A stretch of DNA of 64,000 nt from Paramoeba atlantica (lineage: Eukaryota > Discosea). The notes beneath the pieces were generated by a model that had not been told where the DNA came from, searched no databases, and saw only the letters and a list, made by a program, of their open reading frames with translations. Shown here piece after piece: positions 47,881 through 57,790 of the stretch (within the stretch, counting starts at the first letter, position 1; each line of letters begins with the position of its first letter). The translations under genes were made by a program, and so were the position numbers. The stretch is from the NCBI GenBank assembly GCA_977017575.1, contig CDRNVI010000185.1, positions 1 through 64,000 of the forward strand. Direction: 5' to 3'.

Positions 47881-48119
47881 ACCGAGGGAGACCTTACCCT
47901 CCCTGGAAAGCTGGTAAGATTGGTAAGGGGAAGTGGGTAAGATGGGAAAGCATGTATTTGCTAGTTATATATTTTGCTGGTTTTCAAAATGGGGGGAAGT
48001 GAGGGAAAGAAGTTGAGCAAGTAGGAAAGTAAGTGAGAAAGTCATACCGTACATACATATATAAAATTAGAACTCGTACTCTTCCCCCCCTATTATCTGC
48101 AAAAAAAAAAAAAAAAAAA

Positions 48120-48238
48120 TAGATGGTTTCTTTGAGGGGTGGAGATAAGGGAGAGAAGCGGGCGAAGTTGATAAGGGCGAAGTAAAGTAAGTAGGAAAGT
48201 AAGTAAGAAAGTGATACCAAAAAAAAAAAAAAAAAAAA
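48120..48238 (+). mobile_element. piece e: short tail fragment ending at an internal poly(A) site
   Basis: TAGATGGTTTCTTTGAGGGG, then GGAGATAAGGGAGAGAAGCGG and ...GTGATACC, then 20 A. Shares its first 70 bp with piece g (49011-49066), but the poly(A) begins at a different place. Confidence 0.8.
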
Positions 48239-48275
48239 TCTTTAACGATAAAGATACAGTTTCTGTACCTTGTTG
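48239..48275 (+). ncRNA. spliced-leader exon at the 5' end of piece f
   Basis: TCTTTAACGATAAAGATACA followed by GTTTCTGTACCTTGTTG. The last 33 bases are the same as at 43623-43655, while the sequence after TTG differs. So TTG is the exon end, and two unrelated RNAs received the same leader. Confidence 0.75.
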
Positions 48276-48474
48276 AATTATTTCCCCTTTTCTTCCATAC
48301 ACCATCTTCCAGACCATGGGAGGGCACCCCCCTCAAATACACTCCTTTTTGTCGGCATCCCCCTTCCCCGTCTCGTCCCATCACCCCCCTGCGCCGCATC
48401 CCCCCACATCACCCTCCCTCCGCAGTGCGCTTGCCCCCCTGTTGTGTTTCTCTCTCGCGTCCCCCACCCCCGTG

Positions 48475-48705
48475 TCAGCAGCCAAAAGTATACAATACTT
48501 GCTCACGGGGTGGGGGCAGAGTTCCTGGCAGATGGGCCCGTGCTTCGCCTCCTCTCGCCCCTGCGTCAGTCCCCCCGTGTCTCTCTCCGCGCTCTTCTCC
48601 CTCGGCGTGACGACGTCTTTGTGTTTCGTGGCCTCCACGTCTCCCACCCTCGTACGGCAACCAAAAGTATTTATTACTGCTAACGGGGTGGGAGCGGAGG
48701 TGCAG
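48475..48705 (+). repeat. diverged tandem duplication in piece f
   Basis: CAGCCAAAAGTATACAATAC...CTCACGGGGTGGGGGCAGAG (48478-48524) and CAACCAAAAGTATTTATTAC...CTAACGGGGTGGGAGCGGAG (48657-48702) are related units about 180 bp apart. Confidence 0.6.
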
Positions 48706-48924
48706 GACCATACGGGCCTGGGTGCATGCGGATCGGTGAGTGGGGTAGGGAGTGAGGGAAGGGAAGTACGAGAGGGCTAAGAGGAGTAGGTGTGGAAAGT
48801 ATGGGGAGTAAGGGAAAGCGAAGGGCCGTAAGTGTGGAAATTGTGGAAAAGTTGGACTCCATACATAAAAAGTTAGACTCAATACTATTCCCCCCAATTA
48901 TTTGCAAAAAAAAAAAAAAAAAAA

Positions 48925-49067
48925 GGGCAAAGTTTGGAAGGCGCGGATGGATGCTCGGGGGGGGGGAAGTGAGGGAAAGAAGCGGGTGAAGTCGGAAAGT
49001 CGCGGATGGTTTCTTTGAGGGGTGGAGATAAGGGAGAGAAGCGGGCGAAGTTGATAAGGGCGAAGTA

Positions 49068-49099
<32 letters not shown>

Positions 49100-49103
49100 A
49101 AAA
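48925..49103 (+). mobile_element. piece g: short tail fragment with two poly(A) runs
   Basis: It contains two related AGTGAGGGAAAGAAGCGGG / AAGGGAGAGAAGCGGGCG segments, then GCGAAGT, 20 A, one G and 17 A. The internal G may mark a joint between two poly(A) tails. Confidence 0.75.
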
Positions 49104-49715
49104 CCTTTGCGGAGCGCTACCGAGAACAAGAGAAGACAACGGGAAGAGGCTAACACGGCTGGGTACAAGTTCGCGGCAATGGTAGTAGAGTCCTATGGCG
49201 CCTGGAGTCCCAGCGCCATGGCGGTTCTTAGGGAAATTTCAACTAGAAAGATGGCGAACTCAGGGGATACCCTCCCTAAAAGCGATGCCTTGCATCACCT
49301 CCTTTCATCTCTCAACATTACCCTCATGAGGTCGCAAGCTCGCATGCTTGTATTACGATCCCCAGCGGCGGTCCCTGACACAGTGCTCTTAGGTTACGGA
49401 AAAGAGGAGTAGGAGCTCAGTAGGAAAGTGAAGGAGTCGGTGTCAAGGGAGGAGGCCTCGTTTCTATTTGCTGGTTTTCTCGGGTGGTTTCTTTTTGGGG
49501 CTTTGGGTATTCGTTTTTTGGGGAAGGTTTTTTTTGGGGGTGGGAACGGGTTCTTATTTGCTGTTTTTTGGGCCGTTTGCTCGGTTGAACATTCTTTTAC
49601 TTTTCGTACAGTTGCTTGTTTCTATTCTGAGCCTAACTTTAAAAAAAAAATGTGAAATTGCTAATTTGATTGCTTGTTTACAAATCATATAAAAAAAAAA
49701 AAAAAAAAAAAAAAA
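49104..49715 (+). mobile_element. piece h: 5'-truncated copy of the LINE-2 family
   Basis: Matches 52239-52833 of piece j with about four substitutions or indels in 590 bp and a 5-bp deletion near its start (GCGCTACCGAG against GCGCTATGCTACCGAG). The coding part (to the TAG at 49412) gives the last ~100 residues of the LINE-2 ORF. The poly(A) follows ACAAATCATAT, earlier than in piece j, where the tail continues into ACCCCCCC. Confidence 0.85.
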
Positions 49716-49974
49716 CCCGTGTCGCTGTCGACACAGGCCCGCGCCTGCGCCCTCCCATATAACAAGGGAAGGGTCCACAAGTCAGGCCGTGGTGAGGTCG
49801 AAAGACCCGGTCCGGAACGCGCGGATGGATTGGGCGTGGATTGCTTCCTTTTTTATTATTATTGTTATCAGAATCATAAATAACTTAAGGCAGGTTGAAT
49901 TACTAGTTTTGGGCTACAACATGTGAAATTGCTAATTTGATTGCTTGTTTACAAATCAAAAAAAAAAAAAAAAA
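49716..49974 (+). mobile_element. piece i: short element with truncated structured core and type II tail
   Basis: Begins CCCGTGTCGCTGTCGACACAGG, exactly at the base of the GTGTCG/CGACAC hairpin. Includes GGTCGAAAGACC and ends ACAAATC plus 17 A. The body after GCGCGGATGG is type II with some divergence (a TTATTATTATTGTTATC stretch). Confidence 0.8.
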
Positions 49975-52555
49975 GACTTTGAATCGTAAGAAACGTGCTG
50001 CGCAAGCAACAAGCCTAGAAGACGAGGGGAAGAAAGCGTGTCTTCGCGCGGAGCGACTGGCCCGCGACGGAGAACTTTCTCGCGCCATGACCGCACTGAC
50101 TTCTTCGCCGCTAGCACCAGACGACGACAACACGTACGCCAAACTTCAGGCCAAACACCCCCCACGAATCTCCGCATCCACAACATCCCCCAGCTTAACT
50201 CCGGAAACAGAACCACTCAAAGTCACCGAGGAAGAAGTCGCAGCTGCGCTCTCAACCTTCCACAGAGGATCATCAGGTGGCGCACTTTGCCTCCGCCCAG
50301 AACACGTGCAAGCGGCAATGCAATATCACAATGACGGGCACACAAATCCACTGGGCACGCTCACAAATTTCACCAACCATATGCTCGCTGGGAAGTTACC
50401 ACTCGACGTTCAAGACCACTTTGCCGGAGGAAGGCTATGTGCTTTGGAAAAGGGAGAACACGACGTGCGCCCAATAGCCGCTGGAGAAACGCTCCGCCGT
50501 CTGGTGAGTAAAGTGGCCTGCCTATCAGTAAAAGCGCGAGCCCGCAAAATTTTCAAAGGCCATCAGTACGGGGTAGCCACGCCCGCCGGGGCCGAGCGAG
50601 TTATACATCTGTGTCGCCAGGCCTTTGCTGCTCGCACGGAAGATGACGACTTTGTTCTCTGTAAAATCGACCTACGTAATGCCTTCAACCAAGTTTCAAG
50701 GGACTGGTTCATAGCACTAACACGCGAGCATTTCCCCACGCTTACTCCTTACGTCGAATGGTGCTACACTTCGGAAAGTAAGCTTACCTTTGGAACACGC
50801 GTTATTAAATCTCGTGAGGGTGTCCAGCAAGGGGACCCCTTGGGCCCTCTTCTTTTCTCGTTAGTCATGAGGGAAGTCGCCTCAGAAATTCACGCAGCAG
50901 CCCCCAAATTAGACCTAAACCTCTGGTACCTGGATGATGGCGTTTTGGCTGGCACTTCCTGTGATGTGCGACACGCGTTCGACGTTATCGAAATGAAGGG
51001 TCCACAATGGGGCCTACACCTCAACGCTGCAAAATGCGAGATTATTACCCACCCAGCATCTTCTCATCGTTCTTCTGTTTTTCCCGATCTCCCTGGCCCT
51101 AACAAAAACCTCGAAGGCAATTTTTACATTCTGGGAAGCCCCGTTGGATCGCCAGAGTTTTGTCGTGAATATCTCGTCAACAATGCAGTCGAAATGGCAG
51201 AAGATTCTCTGGACGCTATAACGCACCTCGAAGACCCCCAGGTTGCCTTATCCCTCATTCGTCACTGCACTGGCTTCTGCCAGATGGTTTACTCCCTACG
51301 AACAACCCCAACATCTGAACTTCGGGATCTCTGTCGGCGCTTGGACGACGCCGTGCAACGCGCGGTAGAGAATTTTTTCCGTCCTCTGACCCCCGAGGCC
51401 CGCCGTCAAACACAACGAGACAAGCGATTTGGCGGGTTAGGACTCCGTTCCGCGGAAGAGCACTCTACTTCAGCCTATATCGCCTCTGTCGCATTTGCAT
51501 CGGAGCTAGATCGCTGGGACCCCACGGAGGCAGAAGGTTTCGAAGAAGCCGTAAGCGATGTCAATAAAAGGGTGGGGAAAGACATCGTAGACATTCAATC
51601 AGGGAGAATACCGAAAGGTTTCGCCTTGTCATCCACTCCGCCTTTCAGTAAACGTGGCATTACAGAATCCAGTACCGAATCAGTAATCCCTCGGCAACGA
51701 GATCTAAGCGATGCAATATCATCTCACGAGTTTCATCAAGCACTCTCCCTCGCTGACCCACGTACGAGGGCTCGATGGATTTCGGAAACGGGGCACGGAG
51801 CAGCAGAATGGGCTTTTGTATTGCCGTCGAAAAAGAACGGCCACGCTTATACCCCAACCGAGTTTCGGACTCTGGTACGTTGGTGGCTAGGGGAGCAAAT
51901 ATATCCGGGTCCCCGATCTTGTCCCATGGAGAAGTGCACCCAACCGTTGGGTCCTGAGGGCGATCACGCATTGGCTTGCAAAAGTGGACATGGTATCACC
52001 TCGCGGCATAATGCCCTGGCCGCAGAATTTTCTTCTGAATGTTCTAAGGCTGGGTTCACTACCCAGAGGGAAATGAGCTTGGGAAACAAGGGGCCGGGGG
52101 GCGCCCTCACCAGGCCTGGTGATGTCTTCATCAAAAATTTCGGGCTTGGCGAGGGTCTTGTGCTTGACTTTGCCGTCACCCATGTACAGCAACAAAAATA
52201 TACGGACTCAGTCCGTGACGCTAACGGGGTGACGGCCGGGTCATTTGCGGAGCGCTATGCTACCGAGAACAAGAGAAGACAACGGGAAGAGGCTAACACG
52301 GCTGGGTACAAGTTCGCGGCAATGGTAGTAGAGTCCTATGGCGCCTGGAGTCCCAGCGCCATGGTGGTTCTTAGGGAAATTTCAACTAGAAAGATGGCGA
52401 ACTCAGGGGATACCCTCTCTAAAAGCGATGCCTTGCATCACCTCCTTTCATCTCTCAACATTACCCTCATGAGGTCGCAAGCTCGCATGCTTGTATTACG
52501 ATCCCCAGCGGCGGTCCCTGACACAGTGCTCTTAGGTTACGGAAAAGAGGAGTAG
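49975..52555 (+). CDS. LINE-2 ORF, partial (RT, zinc knuckle, endonuclease)
   Basis: Open frame of about 860 residues from the piece start to TAG. There is no ATG of its own; the frame merely runs back through the poly(A) of piece i as Lys codons, which is accidental. The N-terminal finger region is lost. Present are CLRPEHVQAAM, DVRPIAAGETLRRLVSKVAC, CKIDLRNAFNQVSR, EGVQQGDPLGPLLFS, WYLDDGVLAG, the knuckle CPMEKCTQPLGPEGDHALAC, RHNAL, and RPGDV...LVLDFAVTH. The C-terminus SSLNITLMRSQARMLVLR is like the ends of LINE-1, LINE-3 and piece c. It has roughly half the residues in common with LINE-1, so it is a separate family of the same clade. Confidence 0.85.
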
Positions 52556-52947
52556 GAGCTCAGTAGGAAAGTGAAGGAGTCGGTGTCAAGGGAGGAGGCC
52601 TCGTTTCTATTTGCTGGTTTTCTCGGGTGGTTTCTTTTTGGGGCTTTGGGTATTCGTTTTTTGGGGAAGGTTTTTTTTGGGGGTGGGAACGGGTTCTTAT
52701 TTGCTGTTTTTTGGGCCGTTTGCTCGGTTGAACATTCTTTTACTTTTCGTACAGTTGCTTGTTTCTATTCTGAACCTAACTTTAAAAAAAAATGTGAAAT
52801 TGCTAATTTGATTGCTTGTTTACAAATCATATACCCCCCCCAATGGACCTACTTGGTTCGTCTACTGAGTAAAAATATAGAGGCAATGCCGCGTTTTATA
52901 CTTCTCCCCCCCTATTTATTGCAAAAAAAAAAAAAAAAAAAAAAAAA
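49975..52947 (+). mobile_element. piece j: 5'-truncated LINE (LINE-2)
   Basis: About 3 kb. It starts within the ORF (GACTTTGAATCGTAAGAAAC) after the poly(A) of piece i. The 3' UTR of ~370 bp is G/T-rich, followed by the type II end CTTCTCCCCCCCTATTTATTGC and 25 A. Unlike d, n and o it lacks the hairpin core. Confidence 0.85.
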
Positions 52948-53328
52948 CACAGGCCCGCGCCTGCGCCCTCCCACATAACAAGGGAAGGGTTCACAAGTCA
53001 GGCCGTGGAGAGGTCGAAAGACCCGGTCCGGAACGCGCGAATGGATTGGGTCTGGATTGCTTGTTTTTATTTTTACTGTGTCTTGTTTGTCGTATATACT
53101 TAGGGGAGATTGAATTGCTAGTTTTGGGCTGAGAAAAAAGAAAAAGAAAATATACTTCTGTGGAAATAAAAAGAATTGCTAATTTGATTGCTTGTTTTAA
53201 ATTCATATACCCCCCTAATGGACCTACTATGTACTTGGTTCGTCTACTGGGTCAAAATATAGAGGCAATGCCGCGTTTCATACTTCTCCCCCCTTATTAA
53301 TCGCAAAAAAAAAAAAAAAAAAAAAAAA
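52948..53328 (+). mobile_element. piece k: short element, type II tail
   Basis: CACAGGCCCGCGCCTGCGCC, then GGTCGAAAGACC, GCGCGAATGGATTGGG, a T-rich body, GCTAATTTGATTGCTTG and the full type II end with 24 A. The 5' end lies in the middle of a hairpin of the structured core. Confidence 0.8.
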
Positions 53329-53930
53329 CTCCTTTCACGAGACCAAGCGCGAAACGATCTCCTAACAGATCTGAACGTGACGCTAATGCGTTCTCAAGCC
53401 AGGATGATGGTTTCGCGCATCCGCGTAGAGGACCCAGCGGATCCTTTGGTAGAGGCTTAAGCCTCTACTGACAGTCCAGTTTCAGCACGAAGACGCCATA
53501 ATATCCAGGACGGGTGCTGGCCGGGTCGACAGAGTCTATGCTCACGCCTAGCCCGCGAGGGCTAGGTACCCCAAGTGAGGTAGTACACGGGTAGTGAATC
53601 TCCTCCCCGTCGACCAGCATCCTGTTTCGCGACCGTGTCGCTGTCGACACAGGCCCGCGCCTGCGCCCTCCCATATAACAAGGGAAGGGTTCACAAGTCA
53701 GGCCGTGGTGAGGTCGAAAGACCCGGTCCGGGACGCGCGAATGGATTGGGTCTGTATTGCTTGTTTTAGTTTTTACTGTTTCTTGTTTGTAGTATATACT
53801 TAGGGGAGATTAAATTGCTAGTTTTGGGCTGAGAGAAAAAAACAAAAGGTACATCTGTGGAAACAAAAAGATTTGCTAATTTGATTGCTTATTTTCAACT
53901 CGTAAAAAAAAAAAAAAAAAAAAAAAAAAA
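53329..53930 (+). mobile_element. piece l: family B LINE 3' end with type II tail
   Basis: The first ~360 bp, including the ORF end and the hairpin core, match piece c almost exactly, from the same first base. After GCGCGAATGG the two differ: c continues with the type I tail, l with type II (ATTGGGTCTGTATTGCTTG). Ends AACTCGT plus 27 A, short of the full type II end. Confidence 0.85.
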
Positions 53931-53942
53931 GTTGGACTCCAT

Positions 53943-53973
<31 letters not shown>
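53931..53973 (+). mobile_element. piece m: 43-bp fragment with poly(A)
   Basis: GTTGGACTCCATACAT plus 27 A. The 16 bp match piece f at 48851-48866. It is the shortest piece of the chain. Confidence 0.75.
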
Positions 53974-56900
53974 CGTGACGAGAAAAAAAATACGTGACGA
54001 GCACGAAGACAGCGTGACACCTGAGCCCACTCAAAACGGTAAACAAAAGCGCCGCCGAGAAATAGCGAAAAGCTTCTCGAATTATTTTCCTACGACAGGT
54101 CACCGGACAGACAAAACACCAAGCGGCAAATACCAACTTCCTCCGTCTGTAGCCGCATTCCGCAACACGCCTCAGGACTCTTTGAAAACTTGCCCAGTTA
54201 AAGGGTGCGTGTGGAAAACACTCGCTCATGGCGGCAGGTGGCAAGCTTACTACAACCACGTAGCTACAAGACACGCGAATGAAGTGCCCGAATCCTGGTG
54301 GACGAACGAAGGGCGCTTTCTCTGCCAGAAATGCGGGCGACATTACGAAGAAGGCAAACGAGCAACACACGACAACGCTTGCAAAGGAACCTCGACTGAC
54401 TCTGTAGCCAATCCCGCGAATAACTTGACGCAGAGTTCATTGGACCACGGTTCGCGCAGCACCGATGTCTCACAGAGTGTCCAACCTCTTCCTTTACCAT
54501 CGCTTTCTGATATTTGCATGACTCCTATCAACACTTCTAGGGATGTTCCATTCCGATGCCGCTACCAATGGGCGAAAACGCTCACCGATGTATTATCCTC
54601 CGTAGCCAGCGAGAACTCCGTAGCGGCATGGACCCGTCTCGGCATGCTGCCTAAATGCGTTCTACCGGCCCCGAACCGCGGGGGGCGCAAAGGTCGTCTT
54701 TCTTATGCCTCACATGTGACAAAAAGCCTAGAAAGGTGGGGAAAAGGGGAATTTACCGCTCTGTGGATTGAAGCGACCAAAAACAACACGAAGTCGTCGC
54801 ACCCATCAACCAAAGACCAAGATCAAGACCAGGAGCTTGCGCAAGAAGTAAGAAGGGCAAAAGAACGATGCGAAAAACTTGTACGCCAGGGTGAAGTCTC
54901 TCGTGGAATGAGTGCACTAACGGCGGCACCCTTTGCACCTGACAACGACGAAACGTACTGCAAGTTGATGGCAAAGCATCCCACTCGTGCGCAGGACTGC
55001 ATGCTTCAAGATCTCCCGTACCCTAACGCACCTCCCTTGAAAGTAAACGAAGAAGAAGTTAAGCACGCTTTGGGCAGCTTTCGCAAGGGATCATCTGGCG
55101 GAACGATGTCGCTGAGAGCTGAGCACCTTCAGATAGCACTACGTGCCCACGTGGACGAGAAAGTACACCCTCTCACCGCTCTTACAGACGTAGTCAATGT
55201 GCTTCTTTCTGGAAAAGCTCCATTCGAGATTCAGGAACGTTTCGCTGGGGCCAGATTGTGTGCACTTCAGAAAGGAGAATGTGACGTCCGACCTATAGCC
55301 GCAGGCGAGACAATCCGTCGTTTGGTTGGTAAAGTGGCATGTCTAACAGCCAAGAAAAAAGCTAGTCGCTTGTTTAAAGGAATACAGTATGGGGTTGCCA
55401 CGCCAGCCGGATCGGAGAGGGTGATCCACCTCTGCCGACAGACTATGTCCCGCCATGCCGATGACACGAACTTTGTGCTATGTAAGGTGGACCTAGCGAA
55501 CGCGTTCAATAGAGTATCCAGATCTGCGTTCATCGCCTTACTTCGCAAACATTTTCCAGAATTGTCAGCATGGGTGGAGTGGACCTACTCCACGGATAGT
55601 CTCCTAACTTACGGTTCCAGAACTCTTCCATCATCCGAGGGGGTTCAACAAGGGGACCCCCTAGGGCCTCTCCTTTTTTCCCTCGTAATGCTCGAAGCCG
55701 CGAAAATGATCAAAGAAGCACTCCCAGGCAGTCTCCAGCTTCACCTCTGGTACCTCGACGACGGGGTAATAGCCGGTAAGGCCGAAGACGTCAGTTTCGC
55801 TTTAGAGACTCTTTCTCGAGTTGGTCCTAAGTGGGGTCTTCACATCAATACCTCTAAATGCGAAATAATAACGAACCCTGCTTTGGCACACCAAACTGCT
55901 CTTTTTTCCGATATTCCGGAACCCAAGATAAACCGCGAAGGAAATTTTGACATTCTTGGGAGCCCCATAGGCTCTGCTCAACATTGCATAGATTTCCTTA
56001 CGACACACGCCGTGGAACCGGCAGAAGAGACCCTGGAAGCTATAGAAATGCTCGAAGATCCTCAAATTGCCTTGTCATTGATCAGACAGTGTGCGGGTTT
56101 TTGTCAAATGGTCCATTCGCTTCGAACTACCCCACCACATGAGCTTTCTGCACTCTGTCAGCGCCTTGATGAAGCAGTCCTCCATGCGTATGAATGGAAC
56201 ATATGCCCGCTTAGCTCCTCAGCTCGATCACAAGTTCAACGCCCGAAACGGTATGGAGGTTTTGGTCTCCGATCTGCATCTGCGCACCGCTCAGCGGCGT
56301 ACGTGTCTTCAGTTGCTTTTGCTGCAGCGACGGATCGTTGGCTACCGTCAGATGCAGAAGGATTCTCTTCCGCAGTCCTGGACATCAATCGCCGGAGCGG
56401 AGGCCCCGTAGTTGATCCGGACACGGGAAGAGCATTAGAGGAGATCAGCTCCCCTTTTCCGACAGGATCTAGTCAAAGTACAGAAACGGACAATTCTTGC
56501 ACCCCCCGTCAACGTGCCTTGAGTGACGCAATCTCGGCGCACGAATTTTCATGTGCGTACGCAGCGGCGGACAGTAGCACTCGCGCGAGGTACACCTCTC
56601 AGACTGGAGATGGGGCCAGCAGCTGGGCATTTTGCATCCCATCAACAGAGCTTGGCCACGCTTACACACCCACAGAATTCCGCGCCCTCTCCAGGTGGTG
56701 GTTAGGTGCCAAGGTCTACAACGAGTTGAGCACGTGCCCAATTAACACATGCCAACAACCTCTCGACCTCGAAGGAAACCATGCAGTGTCTTGCAAAAGT
56801 GGGAATGGACTGATCTCCCGCCACAATGCGCTCATTACACAATTCACCGACACGTGCTCCAAGGCGAATTTATCACCTTCACGTGAGGTAAGCCTGGGGA

Positions 56901-57358
56901 ACCTAGGGCCTGGCGGCTGTCCCACGAGGCCGGGCGATGTCTTTATTCCGGGCTATGAGAAAGCTCAAGGTCTGGTGCTTGATTTTGCTGTCACCCACGT
57001 TCAGCAACCTAAATACACGGACTTAGTCCGCAACGCTAACGGGGTGGCGGCAGGATCATTTGCGGAGCACTACGCCGCTTCTCACAAGGTGAAAGAGAGA
57101 GAGGAGGCGGAACAAGCAAAACATGTGTTTGTTGCCATGGTGGTAGAATCATATGGTGCTTGGAGTGCAAGTGCCCTATCAATCCTTAGATGGGTTGGGA
57201 AGCATCGCGCCTCATGTTCCCAGGGGACTCTATCTCAAGAAGCAGCTACCCGTCAGCTGCTTCAAGAGCTTAACCTCACCCTGATGCGTTCTCAATCGAG
57301 AATGCTTGTCTCACGCATGCCGGCTGAAGATCCACAACCGGCACTTATTTTGCAGTAG
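53974..57358 (+). CDS. LINE-3 ORF, nearly complete (zinc fingers, RT, endonuclease)
   Basis: Open for about 1127 residues but without an initiating ATG near the 5' end (the frame opens on GTG at 53975). Compared with LINE-1 about 120 N-terminal residues are missing. Fingers: CPVKGCVWKTLAHGG...YNHVATRH and FLCQKCGRHYE...H...C at ~72-136. RT: SLRAEHLQIAL, DVRPIAAGETIRRLVGK, CKVDLANAFNRVSR, EGVQQGDPLGPLLFS, WYLDDGVIAG. Knuckle CPINTCQQPLDLEGNHAVSC, then RHNAL and RPGDV...LVLDFAVTH. No internal lesion was seen. Without a start codon or leader it is probably not translated. Confidence 0.85.
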
Positions 57359-57790
57359 CCTAAACCAAGGCTCGCGGATCCCGGCATGTTCGAAGGCTGA
57401 GGGTGCTGGTCTCGTCGACAGAGTCTATACTCACGCCTAGTCCGTCAGGGCTAGGTACCCCAAGTGAGGTAGTACACGGGTAGTGAATCTCCTCCCCGTC
57501 GGCCAGCATCCTGTTTCGCGACCGTGTCGCTGTCGACACAGGCCCGCGCCTGCGCCCTCCCGTATAACAAGGGAAGGGTCCACAAGTCAGGCCGTGGAGA
57601 GGTCGAAAGACCCGGTCCGGAACGCGCGAATGGTTGAGGAGCCGCCTGCAGGCCGGGTGAGGCGAAGCTGAGGGAGACCTTACCCCGCCCCCTGAAAAGT
57701 TGAAAAGTTGGGTAGGGGAAAGCAGGAAAGTAGGGAGAAAGGTGGGAAAAGTATGTCAAGAGGTGAGAAAAAAAAAAAAAAAAAAAAAAA
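53974..57790 (+). mobile_element. piece n: LINE-3, slightly 5'-truncated
   Basis: 3.8 kb. Begins CGTGACGAGAAAAAAAATAC inside the ORF, carries the full structured core (57390-57640) and a type I tail, and ends at GAGGTGAG plus 23 A, whereas the type I tail of piece c continues another ~30 bp to TTTATTTGCAT before its poly(A). Confidence 0.85.

Larger units (their letters stand above)
43605..48119 (+). mobile_element. piece d: complete-looking LINE (LINE-1) from SL exon to poly(A)
   Basis: 4.5 kb. It begins with SL sequence (43605-43655), then a 41-bp 5' UTR containing TTTTTTTACGCAG, one long ORF (43697-47563), a 3' UTR with the structured core (47600-47880), the tail CTTCCCCCCCTATTATCTGC and 19 A. 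The SL at the 5' end shows that the reverse-transcribed RNA was a mature trans-spliced mRNA. Of all pieces it is the only one with a complete ORF and 5' leader, so it is the best candidate for a recent master copy. Confidence 0.85.
48239..48924 (+). mobile_element. piece f: SL-to-poly(A) retrocopy of an unidentified RNA
   Basis: Starts TCTTTAACGATAAAGATACA with the rest of the SL exon (to 48275), continues AATTATTTCCCC, and ends in CTATTCCCCCCAATTATTTGC plus 19 A. So it is a full-length cDNA of a trans-spliced, polyadenylated RNA. The only sizeable frame (48316-48780, 154 codons, from ATGGGAGGGCACCC) is Ser/Pro-rich and shows no family. Its end resembles the LINE tails, so it is probably a non-autonomous relative (SINE-like) and not a host mRNA. 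Confidence 0.7.

Noticed and set aside
48316-48780. A 154-residue protein gene in piece f
   Set aside because: Low-complexity Ser/Pro composition, overlapping frames of equal quality, no family features.
49937-49975. Upstream start of the LINE-2 ORF in the preceding piece (residues MIACLQI followed by Lys run)
   Set aside because: The start would be a TTG in the tail of piece i and the Lys codons are its poly(A) tract. The coding part of piece j simply happens to be in frame.
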